64,000 nucleotides of DNA from Loxodes magnus (GCA_946699065.1 CAMPDV010001716.1:32200-96199), one strand, 5' to 3'; numbered from the stretch's first letter, positions 26,165 to 39,128 are shown. Numbers and translations: made by a program. Notes: generated by a model not told the origin, from the letters alone.

Positions 26165-27005
26165 CTATAATTAAATATTAAAAAAAGTCAGAAATCAAAA
26201 AAGGATTCTCGCGGCTTCAAAAAGAATGAGATAAGACATTCTAGAGACAATTGAAAGGAAAATGACACAAAAAAGATTCCATTAAACGAATCTTCCGGAG
26301 CATACGAAAAACCAAGAAAAAGGTTAAAAATATCATGAACTCTGAAGTTTCGAATCTCACCACAGAGTAGTAAATAAGACATTATTTGCTGATTAAAATA
26401 TTGCTGAATCTACAAGAATATTTAAAAAAATGAAAGAACTAAAATAGAAAATTAATGGAAAAACTTGAAGAGGAAATAGAATCGAGATTCATGATCTAAG
26501 AAAGAGACCTTAACGCATTTTGAAATATTTTACATGACAATTGAAACAAATCATAAAACTAGCAGAAAGAAATGGTCAACAAAATAGAAAGAATAAAAAA
26601 AGTAGAAGAAAACAAGCCTTCAAAAAGATCTAAAGGAAATTACCCAAAATAATCGAAGAAGAAAATTACTCAAGATTTAACCTAAACGAGAAGCAAAAAG
26701 ATGTTATTATTGTTACTCTCGAATGCATCTGTGGAAAAGACTAGAAATTTCAAAACTTTAAATAAAAATATTGAAACTAATAGTAGAAGATGGAGAATAG
26801 AAATAAGATACAGTAACAACTAAAAAGAGAAAGAGAAATATTATATAGTAAAAAATTTGGAAAAGGATACAAGGTCAAAGATACCAATAATTTGTTAGGT
26901 GAATAGATACCTCAGAGACAGTATGCATCACAAGGTGAAGAGTTTTAGAGACATTTTAACTTTTATATTTAGTCTCTAGAACAAGCTAGAGGTTGAAATA
27001 CCTCC
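26165..27005 (+). pseudogene. ORF1-like relic, left arm of an inverted repeat
   Basis: Contains EEIESRFMIQERDLNAFWNILHDN (compare EGIESRLMSQERGLSDFWNIS in the intact ORF1 at 61.6 kb; Trp is TGA in both), MVNKIERIKKVEENKPSKRSKGNYP and, after a one-base shift, a knuckle KRCYYCYSRMHLWKRL near 26697. The reverse complement lies at 30360-31030. Frameshifted, so probably dead. Confidence 0.65.
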
Positions 27006-27439
27006 AATAACTTCAAGCCTTTAATTTTGTATTTTTTTTAATTTGTATGAAATATAATTATATCTTTATAAAATCCTAGTATCAAATAAAAGTTATATTT
27101 AAAATAAAAATGTTTAAAACAATTAGAAAATTATTTCTTCAAATGTCAATTATATTTAAATTAAAAAAATAGAAAAATTTTAATTGGAGTGAGAAAAAAA
27201 AGATTAAATAAAGAATAAATATAAAAGAAAAAACAAAAACTGTAGCAATATTTCGATTTGTAAGATTATAGAATGAGATGCAAAAGAGTAAATAAATATT
27301 GAAAAATAAACCAAAGAGATAAAAGATAATATTTTTCTTAGTTTTCTTAAGTCTTAAATATAAAATTTTATAATTTTTAAAAATTTAAGAAAAATTTAAA
27401 AATTTAAATTTTATATTAATTTATTAGGTAATTCTTGAA

Positions 27440-29384
27440 TTTTCATTTCTTCTATGATAAAATAATAAATAGGCATCTTAAATTTTTTTTAATGACATCT
27501 TACTTACTCTTTAATCATCAAATTCATATCATTCTTCTCCTACTTTAGCATTAGTATAGTAATGTCCTCCTCTTGTACTACCAAAGTGATTATTTACTGC
27601 ATATAAGTCATAAATTGTTGATTTTTTGAAAAATTCAGGTTAAAATTCTTTAAGATCTAACTCTAAAGGATAATCTACAGGAGTATTGTCTTTTTCAATC
27701 GAATAAGTATTTTTTTTGAATCTTTTCAAGTTGATTATAAAAATTTCTGGAACTTTATATAGATTTATTTTCTTTTTTCCATTCACTTAACTTTTACATC
27801 TTTCGCAATAAAACTAATTCTATTCTTTTAATTCTTCGTCTTTTTATAAATAATTAAAACATTCTTAGAGAGTTTTTTACTTTTGGTAAAATTAATTTTT
27901 TCTTCCTGTTTCTTACTTGGGAATCTCAGCACAGAACATTTAAAAAGGATCGAAAGTTACTTATGTTTACTTATATTAATCACATTTTAAAGTTTATTTT
28001 AATTATCCATGCATTAAATCTACTATAAAGGATTTATTTCTTCTTAAATGTTTATCCCAACATTCTTACAAAACTATTTTATCTGGTCTACCATTACTAG
28101 GTATTCCTTTAATATAAGGTTTTTCTTTTATTTCATTCAAATCTTCGTGTATAGCATCAAGTAAGAAGTTGATAAACTATTGAGAATCATGTTGATTTCC
28201 TAAAGTAAATTGAGGAGCAAATTATATTAACTTTTATCTAAAGCTTCTAGGGATATAAGCTCCTTGAGCTTTATTAGATGTATCATTAACAATACTAGCG
28301 AACTCTCTTGTCATGACACCTCCAGTTCCAAATTTATTATCTGTGTTAAGATTTTTTTTTCAATTATCAGAAAGAAAGTGTTTGACTAAGGGAAATGTAT
28401 GCATTAAACATTATAATCCAGCATTCATCCAACAAGTATTTCCCAAATTTTGCATTCCTTAAAGACTTAATTATGTTGTATTATTTCTAAGTCTTTAAAT
28501 CGTTTGCATTTATGTTTCTTCTATTTATTATAAGTAAAAAGATTAACGTTATTTTTATTACAAACTATTCTTTGTTACTTTTAACTTTTCTTCTTCAATT
28601 TACAAATTTTTAATGTTTCAATTATCCTACATATTTTATCTGCTTAGATATGAATTTTAGTCAACTCCATAATTTTCTTATTATCGGTATTGATATTGAT
28701 ATTTAGTTTTTGCTGATATGATTCTTTGCTTTTTTACTGTTCCTTTTCTTATCAATCAAAATTGGTATTAAGTTTTCTCGTGATTTAATATTAACTTGTT
28801 TTTAATTATCGAAACCTATCTTAATACCAAGCTTAATTACTTTAACCTTTTTGCTTATTTTAGTTATATTGATTTAATTTTCATTCTTGTTCATATTTTT
28901 CTTTAAGCTTTAGATAATCAGACTGCTAAGGAGTATTAAACGGATAATTTTTTTTTTCTTACTTATATTAATTTTAATTTTCATTTACATCATTCCATTT
29001 TAATTTTTAATCTTCTGATCCTTATCTAGTTTATCTCTATAATATGGGTTTAGGATACAAAATAATTTAAGGATTTTATTAATAAAGTTTGCTTTTTTTA
29101 ATATCCTGTTACTCAATCTATACCTTAAATTAAGATTACGATTCTTACTAATAATTTTTATTTTAAAGATTATTCAAATAAGCCTTCATCTAATCTTGCT
29201 AATAATTTCTCATAATATCATTAATTTATTATTAGTTAATATAAGCAGTTTGACTTACATTTCTAAACGCATGAGGCTAAGATCCATAATTAGTTTAATA
29301 ACTTTATGCAAATGCTCTTCCTCTTCTTTCACTATTTACATAATTATAAGGTAAACAGTATGAACCTATATTTGTTCTATACAT
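27440..29384 (-). CDS. Ubiquitin-specific protease copy U3 with long Gln-rich N-terminus
   Basis: Minus strand. ATG 29382-29384 opens a Gln/Asn-rich N-terminal region of about 270 residues ([25 protein letters not shown]...), with good coding bias. The USP domain follows in another phase from [20 protein letters not shown] (Cys codon 28432-28434), with [18 protein letters not shown], a finger with Cys-to-Tyr change (CDQYK...YCERCK), and [20 protein letters not shown] (His codon 27562-27564). A 41-nt GT-AG intron at 28521-28561 would restore phase. Trp is TGA in DNWKKN and EEWYEF and TGG elsewhere. No in-frame TGA follows the domain until 27139-27141, so the stop may be lost. The lost finger Cys also hints at decay. 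Confidence 0.65.
28521..28561 (-). other. Candidate 41-nt intron in U3
   Basis: On the minus strand it begins GTAATAAAAA and ends AATAAATAG. Its removal joins the N-terminal Gln-rich frame to the USP frame (QETQMQ...QLSLQGMQNLG). A simple two-base frameshift is the alternative. Confidence 0.35.
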
Positions 29385-29399
29385 TTTTATTACAACTAA

Positions 29400-29880
29400 C
29401 TAAATAATTTAGTATTTAAATTTAATTTTTACTTAATTTTAAAAGCTACTATTATAACTAAAGACCAATCTAATTAGCATTCTAACTTTCTTTCAGTATA
29501 AATTATTATATAATTTACATTTAAGAAAAAAAGCTTTATAAAAGTTTTTTATTTCTCCTTTTTCAATTACCTAGAAATTTTTAGGGAAAGTAAATTAAAA
29601 TAATGATACCGAAAATATTATAACTTTATCTTTAAAATTTAATAAAAATGTCCTAATTTATAACTCTCAAGAAAAATAAAAAAGGAATATTAAATTATAA
29701 TCCATTTTATAATCTTAAAATATAAAAGTATCAACATAAAATTATTTTACATAGTCATTTATATTGAAATAAATGAAGAGAAATTAGTGATATTACTAAA
29801 TAAATATTTATGCTACATTTTTTTACTATAATCAGAATGTGAAGGTATTAAATATAGTTGAAGAGAATAAAATTTTAAAT
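29400..29880. repeat. Repeat D, copy 1
   Basis: AT-rich direct repeat of 48780-49300; shared blocks are TAACTAAAGACCA, AAAAGTATCAACATAAAA and GAAGAGAAATTAGTGATATT. Both copies lie close to a minus-strand USP copy (U3 and U5), so they may mark a duplicated USP segment. Confidence 0.55.
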
Positions 29881-30359
29881 ATGTTTAAAATTATTTTTCC
29901 TTTATAAACTACTTTGTTTTATTCAAGCTATCTTCTTTTTAATTATGAAAAAGTATACGTTTAAATCGATCTTTGCTTGATTAATTTTTACTCATAGAAG
30001 AATTTAAAAGAGATACTTGAAATAATTAACTAATTAAGAAATTAGGAGATTATTGTTGAACACTTTTTCAATTAGATTTAAAAATTATTTATTTTAAAAG
30101 TAATTTAAATTTGGGAAATTTATTATATAATTATTTTTTAATTATAACGAAAACATGACCTTCTGTCTTTTCCCACATACAAACTGGCAGAGGGTTTTAA
30201 GTACTGGAACCTGTGTCACAGTAGAGTCAACGCTAAGCCTATCTATGACTATTGGAAACGAAAGATTAACCTTCTATATGCTCATGCCAGTAAATAGAGC
30301 AGAAGGCTTAATACAATGAAAGTAATTGATAAGAGTCAGTTTCAAGCTTTTACAAAATT
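29881..30359. other. No supported gene; GC-richer island
   Basis: 30130-30350 is less AT-rich than its surroundings (for example GGCAGAGGGTTTTAAGTACT) but has no repeat partner or motif that I can see. Confidence 0.3.
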
Positions 30360-31030
30360 AAATGTTTTATTTTCTTGGATACATTTCAACCTCTTTCCCG
30401 CCAGACTCTAAATTGCTCTAGAGGCTAAATATAAAAGTTGTCTCTACGACTCTTCTCCTTGCTATACATAATATCCTTGGGGTATTCTTTCTGAGGCTCT
30501 CGAGAGTAAATATCATTTTTTTTCTCGTTTAGGTTAAATCTTGAGTTTTTTCTCCTATAATTATTTGGGTAATTTCCTTTAGATCTTTTTGAAGGCTTGT
30601 TTTCTTGTACTTTTTTTATTCTTTCTATTTTGTTGACCATTTCTTTCTGCTAGTTTTATGATTTGTTTCAATTGTCATGTAAAATATTTCAAAATGCGTT
30701 AACGCCTCTTTCTTAGATCATGAATCTCGATTCTATTTCCTCTTCAAGTTTTTCCATTAATTTTCTATTTTAGTTCTTTAATTTTTTAAAATATTCTTGT
30801 AGATTCAGCAATATTTTAATCAGCAAATAATGTCTTATTTACTACTCTGTGGTGAGATTCGAAACTTCAGAGTTCATGATATTTTTAACCTTTATCTTGG
30901 CTTTTCGTATGCTCCGGAAAATTCGTTTAATGGAATCTTTTTTGTGTCCTTTTCATTTCAATTGTCTCTAGTATGTCTTATCTCATTCATTTTGAGAGCC
31001 CCAAAAATTCATAATTTTAGCCCAGTATTA
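30360..31030 (-). pseudogene. ORF1-like relic, right arm of the inverted repeat
   Basis: Reverse complement of 26165-27005. The minus strand reads MVNKIERIKKVQENKPSKRS, then KGNYPNNYRRKNSRFNLNE, as in the left arm but then lacks the zinc knuckle. The 3.4 kb between the arms holds USP copy U3. Confidence 0.65.
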
Positions 31031-32450
31031 ATTTTTTAATTTTCAAACTTTTAACTTCCTAAATTTAGCTGATTTCATAAATCAGATAATTGCTTGTTAT
31101 CTGAAAACTACCAACTAAGAAACTGTAGTTCTAGTATTAATAAATGCTTAAAAAGAAGAATCTATTATTTGTTTATAAATTATTGAGATTAGAATAAAAT
31201 GCAAACAGAAATGAAAGGACAAATTTGCAGTCATAGAATGTTATTTAAGATTACGAACTTCGAGAGTAATGGACGATTTTAATGAATATTACGATGATTC
31301 TCAAGATTTTTAATAATACGCGACAAGTCCAATAAAGGCAAGGTCATAAATATATTATGTTATATAAAACTTTTTTACATTAAACTTGCCTTTGTTTTGT
31401 CAATTAATCATTTGTAATGAACCGGCAACCTTGATTTTTAATGAGCTTATTTGTTTTTATATTTACGAGATTTAATAATAAAAACATTTCATTTAAATCT
31501 TATTTTCTATCTCTTTAACTATCTTAAAAGATCTAGTATTTAGTTCATAATGAAAAGCTTTTAATAAAGGATTTATTTTGATTTATTTATTAATTTCTCT
31601 TAATTTATCTATAATTTATTTATTTTAGAAAATAAAAATTATTTTTATTAATCAAATCTTACTGAGAAAAACTGATCTAATATCATCAAACTAAAAGTAG
31701 CTTCCATTAGTTGCATTTTCTATATTTTTACTTAATTAAGAATCTAATTTTCTATATTTACCTTTTTTCATCTTTCTGACTAAAATTAAGATTCAAAGTA
31801 AAGATAGCTTTTCCTTCTTCAAATTATAAAATAATTATTGATTTATATTTAGAAAGAATTTACAAAATAAATTATTAAAGAATTTCAGTTGCTTTTAATA
31901 ATAATTTCTATTATATTATAAATCCTTATTTAAATACTTAGTTATGCTTGTCAAATACAAAAAATGTTCTGGCTTGAAAAACTTTTTTCTTTAAAAGAAG
32001 CAAACTAATTTTAATTTTTTAGAGATGATATTGGTTTTTATCTATTAATCATACTAGTCTTCTTTTTAGTTTGCTTAGTAACCATTAAATCAATCTAAAA
32101 CTAATTCCAAAGAAAATAAAGTTAAATAATAAAAAATAATTAATTTTTTAAATTTAAATTATGAGAAAAAAGTTAAAAAATATAAAGTTATATTGAAATA
32201 ACTTTAAAGTTTACTAATCAAATTATTTTATTTTTTTCAAATTTAGCATAATAATTCAATCTTATAATTTGCAATTCCAACTAACTAAAATGTTTTTTCA
32301 AAATAATAATAAACATATTTCAGTTATAGTTTATAGTATTTAATCTTATCCTTATTCTTTAATTTTTAAATTTTTAAGACTAAGAAAATGTATTTATATT
32401 ATATTTAATTTAACTTTTAAATTTTAAATTTTTTAAATAAATAAGATTAG

Positions 32451-32765
32451 AGAGTACGTAGAACCTCAATGGTACGTAGCTCTTTAATAAAGATTTTTAA
32501 AGTAAAAAAATTTCGTTGAAGCCTTCCACAGTGCTAGCATTCCTTTGTGGATTTTGTCTTTTATAGGGCCGTAATCGAAATTCTCTAAGAAATCTTAGTT
32601 TCTAGCATTTTTCATACTTTAATTTCTTGATGCCTCTTCAGTCTTGTCTTCTCTTGGTTCCTACCAAGATTCTTGTTCGGATCTTCGTATTGCGTACTTC
32701 CTGGTAGCAGATCTTGAGTCAATCTCAGTTGGAGGATTGTTCTTCCTTATTTATATATATTTAAT
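32451..32765 (-). repeat. Repeat C, full copy
   Basis: About 315 bp on the minus strand, ending with the shared hairpin at 32451-32483 (inner stem TAC/GTA instead of CGC/GCG). Its partner is 56937-57243. Here the two copies also share flanks because they belong to the inverted duplication. Confidence 0.75.
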
Positions 32766-33384
32766 AATTTAGACAATTAATTTTAGATATTTTCTATTCC
32801 TTTTTATTATTTTTAATCTAAAAAATAAAATATATTAAGATACTCAAAATTTAAAGTAAAATATTTAATTTTTTAAGCTAAAATTTTTTAATCTGATGAC
32901 ATAATTTTAGATTTTTAATATTTCTAATTTTTTATTAAAAATATGAAATTTGCAAAGAAAACTAGAAAATAATGCCTAATAAGTTAAGAAATTATAGAGT
33001 CCTAGAAAAAGAAATTTAATAAATATAAAGAAATAAATAAAAAACTATTTTATTGTTCAATGTTATAATTATGTTTTAACAAACACTAAATTTGACATAA
33101 AAATAGAAAGATTTCAGTAATAAGAGAGTGATTTAATTTCTAAAAATAATAATGAGAGTCTATTTAAATATATAAATAATAGCTAATAAAAAACAGCAAA
33201 TCTAGATTAATTAAAAATGAATTATCAAACAAATACTACTATAAAACTTAACTCTTTCTAATAATATGCTAAGAATACCTTATTTTATAAATATTTAATT
33301 CATTATTCCCTTTTTCAAAAATAAAAAAGTTGATTGAAAAAATGAAACTACAATTTCTCTCGTTAACATAATTTTAAAATTATA

Positions 33385-33830
33385 GGATGAAACCCTCACA
33401 AAAGGTTATAAAATTTGATATATTAAAAATTTATTTCATTATAATAAAGAGGGATTTTAAAAAGGAAGAGGACCAGCATCTAAATTTGGATTAAAAGTAA
33501 ATAATAAACATATTTTGAAACAAACAGGGAGGAAAAATAAATTAATAGTCACAATGATAGACATGTAGAAAATGCAAAAACTCATAAAGAGAAAATTACT
33601 TTTCGATCAACTTATGAAGTTAAAATACCTCTAGTCATTATAAACATTTTATAATCTCTTTATATCATTTAAATTCATATTTCTTTCAAGAAAAAAATAA
33701 TAAAGTAGTTTCAGTACAATAATGAAGTAATGTAAGGAATTTTATAGAAACCAATAATATCTTTATTGTATTTTGATTTTTACAAGAAAAAGCATATTTA
33801 TAAGGATATAAGAGCAATAACTTTGATAAA
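33385..33830 (+). pseudogene. Reverse-transcriptase relic in arm 1
   Basis: Reads GFQKGRGPASKFGL, then GRKNKLIVTMIDMQKM, matching the GF-K-GR and LIATLIDVEKMF parts of the ORF2 at the window start. No ADD motif remains. The inverted partner is at 55.84-56.32 kb. Confidence 0.55.
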
Positions 33831-34984
33831 AGCTTTGCTATGGCGAAAAAGAATTCAAGGATCGCATATTGACTAGGAGAAAAGTTATAAATATTTTAAA
33901 ACTTTAATATTTATCTTCCAGATCAATCAAGAGATTGGTGAGAAAGCGGTTGAAATTCTCCAAGATCGTCAAACATTTAATTTTGTCTTGTCTTACGAAA
34001 AACTTTCAACTTTTCAATAGATAAATTAAATTAATTTAATTTAGTTAACGTTTTTAATTAGACATTTTTCTAAATTTGTATTTTAAAATTTCAAAGTAGA
34101 TATGAAATAGAATAGATTTGCTGGTTTAAATAGTAGTAAATACGTTTTTGAATATAAGAGCTAAGATATTATAATATTCGCAATTCTGGTAGTCATTCAG
34201 ATCTTCTTAGGTCCATCCCGCTCTTTTTAATAGTTAATAAAGAGAAAATTTACTTATAGTTTTAATAAATTAAAGACCATTACTTTAAATAATATCTTTA
34301 AATGTTCCAAACATTATATCATTTTTTATAAATATTTATTCTTTTTATATTAATTAAAATATTTTCTTTGATACAAATAATAGAACTGCTTGCACTTATT
34401 AAGAAAGTTATAGATAAATAAGTATACTTACATTTTATTTTTTACTAAGGTTTTGCTTATGATAATATATGGGTAGCTTTCTTTCGTATATTTTTACTTA
34501 AATTTGTTTTAGTTAGAACGTAATAGGAATTTAGTATAAAAAACTCAAAAGGAGAATAATAAAAATCAATAGAATTTTTAAGTTTAGTCGCTTTTTTTGG
34601 TTTGTAAATTTAGCTAAAAAAGGGCTTACTCTTAATAACTTATTAATCTTCATAATAAAATCTTAAAGCTATGAAAAAATTTTGAATACTACTTGTACAA
34701 ATTTTAAGAAAAAACAAACAAAGAAAAAAATTATCCTTCTCATTGAAAATCGCAAAGATATGTTTTCACAAGCTAAAAAATTCTTAACCCTAAAAAATAG
34801 AAATAAAATGAATTCTAACCAAAGAAATAAGAAAATTTTGCTGATTTAGGAAATAATTTAGTGTTTAGCAAACATTTAAACTTGAAATAGCATTTGATTG
34901 ACTTTAGCAACCGAAGAATAAATCAAATATATAAAAATAATTAATAAATTTTAGATAGCCATTTTCATGCTTTTAAGGTTTTGA

Positions 34985-35298
34985 ACTTTTCACTTTAAAA
35001 AGAGATTAAAAAAGTCCAATAAGAAATCCCGAAATGTAAAGCTCCTATCCAGATAAAATCAAGGTAGAGCTTTTGAAATATGCAGAATGCTATCTTACTA
35101 TGATGCTTCTCTCTTTTATAATAATATGCTTAGATCTGGGAGAATACCTGATGAGCTTAACACTTCAGTCATATTTCCAATTTTTAAAAAGGTAATAAAG
35201 ATGATAGGAAAATTGACTTCCAATTTAACTTATAAATTCTAACTGAAGTTTTATGAAATATTTTTACTAAAAGATTATGCAATTTAATTTACTAAAGA
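34985..35298 (+). pseudogene. LINE ORF2 relic, part 1 (RT fingers)
   Basis: Reads IPKCKAP...PDKIKVELLKYAECYL, and SGRIPDELNTSVIFPIFKKG, NKDDRKIDF and LTEVLWNIFTKRLCNLIYQR in shifted frames. These are the N-terminal RT motifs (PDxI; G-IP-W--S-I-PI-KKG). It stops exactly where the ORF1-only element is inserted, and continues at 36271. Confidence 0.65.
35287..35298. repeat. Target-site duplication, left copy
   Basis: ATTTACTAAAGA; repeated at 36271-36282 on the other side of the ORF1-only element. The first ATT of the right copy could belong to the ATT tail, leaving nine unambiguous bases. Confidence 0.75.
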
Positions 35299-36270
35299 GA
35301 AAAAAATAAAATGGAATGTTTCAAAAAGGGTTTCCATACCACCTCCTCGAAGAAAGAGAGGAAACCAGAAGAAAATCTCTGATAATCTTCTTACACTTAA
35401 CCTTAACCCTTTTCTTAATAATTTAGTTACCTGGAATATAATAGAATTATGAAGAACGGAAACAGACTCAGAAAAGCACTCATGTACTTACTCCAATATC
35501 GGAGGAGAAGCCTAGAAAACAGGCGAAATCTGCTTTACACTAGGAGGTCTCAGATTTTAACTCTTCGGGCCAGATGAACATGGATCAGATCATTAAAGTT
35601 GAACTAAACCTCCAGAAGAGGTCAAAAAGCTAAGGAAGTACAATGAGAAGCTAATTCATTAACTTAACCTAGCAGAAGGAATAGAGTCAAGGCTCATGTC
35701 CTAGGAAAGAGAACTAAGCGCCTTTTGAAACATATCAGTCGGAATAACTAAGACTAAAATTAGCTTTAGAAACAGACTGAACTGGATAACAGACTTGGAA
35801 AAATAGAAGAGAAATTGCAAACATTTAAGAAAGAGTAAAGAGAAATTGGAGCTATACAAATGGAAATCGAAGCCTAAAAAGAGCAAACCCATCGAGGAAA
35901 ATAATTAAAAATCAAAAAGAAATGTTTCTGCTGTAGAAGCATATAATATCTTTATCAGAAAGTATAAAATTTTAATAGGAATAGAGAAGCTTTTGGATAA
36001 AAGAGATAAAAGAAGAAAAAAGAAGAAAAAAGAAGAAGTCAGAATGAAAAGATTGTATTGTAACCCGGATGGTTCAATATACAAGATTAAGTGGAACCAA
36101 GGCAAGTAAAAGGAGGGAAAACCTGGAAAAATTCAAGTTCCCAATCTCGCTAAAATTGGGCGACCCGAACTTTTATATTTAACAGCAGGGAACATGAACT
36201 GCTGTCCTCCTGACAGGGTTGAAAATCCCTAAAACGGAAAACATAAATTAATATTATTATTATTATTATT
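35299..36270 (+). mobile_element. ORF1-only retroelement, copy 1 (about 970 bp)
   Basis: Bounded by the 12-bp duplication. The 5' end is 12 nt of A-rich leader before ATG 35311. It then carries an ORF1 alike along its whole length to the intact copy at 61597-62478, a short 3' UTR and an (ATT)7-like tail at about 36248-36270. It contains no RT or endonuclease, so it must have been mobilised in trans, comparable in logic to mammalian HAL1. Confidence 0.8.
35311..36202 (+). pseudogene. ORF1 of element copy 1, frameshifted
   Basis: Starts MECFKKGFHTTSSKK and shares KPRKQAKSALHQEVSDF, GIESRLMSQERELSAFWNI and KKCFCCRS with the intact paralogue. A one-base loss near 35610 and a four-base loss near 35735 break the frame relative to the copy at 61.6 kb. 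Confidence 0.7.
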
Positions 36271-38035
36271 ATTTACTAAAGAAACTTAACTCATTCAAGC
36301 CAAATGGGATTCATAGTAAAAGAGATAATCAACTTAGTAGATCTGGATGATCTAACAAATAATAGATATCTTCCGCAATAAAGCTTAAGGGAAAGTCAAT
36401 TTAATAGAAACTTTATTAGATGTCGAAAAATGCTTGGATTCAAAGAGAGGCTGTTATTTGATTAACTTAAAAAATTACATCACCAATATTAATCATTAAA
36501 ACATTTGAATTGTTCTAAGAAAATCTTAGTTCATCATTTCAGATAGATGAAAAAAATTCTAGACATCTTTAATATAACAATAAAGTTATGAAGGAAAAAT
36601 CACGTAAACCCGTGTCAGTTATATTGAGAAATGGAATCGTGACTCTTTATTTAGAAAATAAAAGTAAATTTATAGGATTTAAATACCCACATTAGATAAT
36701 AGTTTCATATGTAGAGGATGGACAGATGAATTAGTTCTTTATAAAAACTAAAAGAGAACATGAAAGTCTTAATAAACGAAACGAATGGAATTTTTACTTG
36801 AACCCATATAAAGATAAATATACCTAAGTAGGAAGCTATCTAAAAAACTAAAAATAAAGAATTAAATTAAATCTGAAGATTGGTGATTAGCCAATAATTT
36901 AAAAATAATAACATATTTGGAAATATTTCTGCGCTAAAAAGGAAATTTTAAAAATCATGAAAGAAGCTGCCTTTATATATTTAACTGCTATGAAAAAGCT
37001 TTATTTACATTACTATGGTATAAAAAATGTGATTTTTTGACGTTTCAAAACTTTGTGTAGAATTTTCACTCTTCCAAAAGCTGAATTTATGGGGAAATTA
37101 GTACCTTAAATGCTTAAAATGGAACCTTTGTTCTGATGAGTAAAATTGATGCAAATATACAATTCATTACAAGGAAAGCTTTCTAAGCACCATTATAACA
37201 TTTAACGAGTCATATTATGAAGATCTGAATTAAATGTCCTTAAAGCACATTATAGCTCTGATATTCTTTAAATAATTTTACAAATAAGAAGGGAAAGTAT
37301 TGATTATCCATAATCAAATATAGGTACGCTTTTTGAAACAATTGGAAAGAAGGATAAGAGTACTTTGACGGCTTAAAAATATTGGCTGCAATCTATAATA
37401 CTTAATAGGATAACTCAGAACGTAATTGCAGTTAAAAATAATTTACTAAACATATTAAAATGTAAATATAGCCTAAATTCTATACAGCTGTAGCCTGAAT
37501 ATTTTAAAGGATGCCTACTGCTAAAATATATACTTAATAATTTAAAAATCTATACTAGTTTCCAGAATTAACTATAATAGACTAGATAAATAATATAACA
37601 GAGAAATTATAAGTATATATAGAATCCAATCATTCAACTTCCAGAAAGATCTTTAAGACCATCATTTCCTGCTGACAGTATGCTTAAAATCTGTTGAAAT
37701 TATGATAGTTTTAAGTATATAATAGAATGTAATTACTATTCATACATAAGAGAATGGCTATAGTATAAGATTGGGAATTTTGAAATAAAACGTTTGATTT
37801 TTGTTATCAAGCTTATATAAAATATGTTTCTTAGAACTCAAGCAATAAAGATATATTTTTAAATCAAAATATTTCATCTAATTGCAACTTGACCGAAGAA
37901 TATAATAGAGTTATTTAAAACAGAAGAGAAAGAATAATCGAACATATTTAAATAAGAAATGCTAATAAAAAGAAAATTAAGTAATGAAACTTTTTAAATT
38001 TAAATTTTTTTAATTAAAGAAGAAATTGAGACAAT
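36271..38035 (+). pseudogene. LINE ORF2 relic, part 2 (RT palm to C-terminus)
   Basis: Resumes IYQRNLTHSSQMGF after the insertion and follows the window-start ORF2 through CRGWTDELVL (catalytic ADD decayed to TDE), FWRFKTLCRIFTLPKAEF and SYIREWLQYKIGN. TGG at 36719-36721 and 37755-37757 corresponds to TGA 449 and 1511 in the better-preserved copy. Many frameshifts; dead. Confidence 0.75.
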
Positions 38036-38700
38036 TAAAGATGCCCAAACAACTTTTTAGTTTAAATTTAAATGGATTGACTCTTTAACAATGATAAGGC
38101 ATACTACCGATTATAAGTGATAAAGAAAATAAATAAGAAAAAGAATAATATTATTTCTAAATCTTTTTATCTCTAAAATATATTAAATCCATAATAAAAG
38201 ATCAAATACAAAAGTATTGCTAAAATAAATCTAAAGTCTTTAGAAGATGTAAAACTCTGTAATACATATAAAGGAAGAATCTTTAAACTTAATAAAAATT
38301 ATGCAAAATTTCTAAATATAAAAAATAGCTAAAAATATTTTGAAAAATTTCCTTAATGTCAAAAAATGAAATAAAAGAGGAAAAGTTTTCTCTCTTTAAA
38401 TAATAATAATTATCTAAGTAAATTTAATTTAATTTTCTATTAATTTTTAGTTATAAGAACTATATAAAGTTGATTACTTCTAAAAGTAATTTTTTAATAG
38501 TTAACTATCTTATATTTGCAAATAACCATATGCTTTAATTATTAATTTTTAACTTTAATGATATGTGATATATAGTTTTGATCTGCAGCTTACTATGAAC
38601 AAACTCTATGGATAAAGAAGCGATATTCTGGGGAATTTTCTGCAAATTGGTATTATCATACATGAAAATTAAACTACATAATCATACATTTTATGCCTGT
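38036..38700. other. No supported gene
   Basis: Very AT-rich. The plus-strand open frame at 38608-38841 overlaps a better-biased minus-strand frame and is not called. Confidence 0.35.
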
Positions 38701-39065
38701 TTCAAGGTCAGCAATAGTTCAGGTTATCTTCTATATCTTGAGAATAATAAGAAGCATCTAAAATGTTTTGAGGTAATCTCAGTCATCTTAAAAGTCGTGC
38801 TCTTGCAGTTCTTAGGGCTATATTTTGTAATAATACTTTAATTTAAGCATAAGTCTCAAATATTTGTTGGCATATCTAATTGGCAGAACTGCTTCTTTAA
38901 GATAAAAAACTTTAAATACTTTAGAAATAAATAAATTATTCTAATTTCTCCTTGCAGACACTATGCTTACATTATAATTAGCGAGACGAAAAAGAAATGT
39001 AGGAGCATTTATTTATAAAGAAGGATCTCTTTTAGAGTAAATAAGAGTATTAATAGTAAAATTTA
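38700..39065 (-). CDS. Possible coding segment, same strand as the RING2/IBR gene
   Basis: On the minus strand one frame reads FETYAQIKVLLQNIALRTAR, then ARLLRWLRLPQNILDASYYS and QDIEDNLNYC, with strong first-position G bias. Upstream in the same frame is SSRQLQCKHSVCKEKLEQF, which recalls half of a RING finger. It is out of phase with the gene at 39129-39398; an intron could join them. Start and stop are uncertain. Confidence 0.35.
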
Positions 39066-39128
39066 ATTAAACATAATTAGATTAATAAACTTATTATAAA
39101 ATTAATTTATTTAAATATATTTTTAAAT

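Larger units (their letters stand above)
31560..33840. repeat. Arm 1 of a long inverted duplication
   Basis: Matches the reverse complement of 55835-59880 in order: 31.6-32.0 kb with 59.4-59.9, 32.2-32.77 with 56.93-57.44, and 33.0-33.83 with 55.84-56.6. Arm 1 lacks the roughly 1.8 kb that carries USP copy U6 in arm 2. Similarity is partial, so the duplication is old. Confidence 0.75.

Noticed and set aside
26188-26382. Matching short open frames at 26188-26382 (-) and 30830-31039 (+)
   Set aside because: They are antisense readings of the two ORF1 inverted-repeat arms; the sense strand carries the recognised ORF1 motifs.
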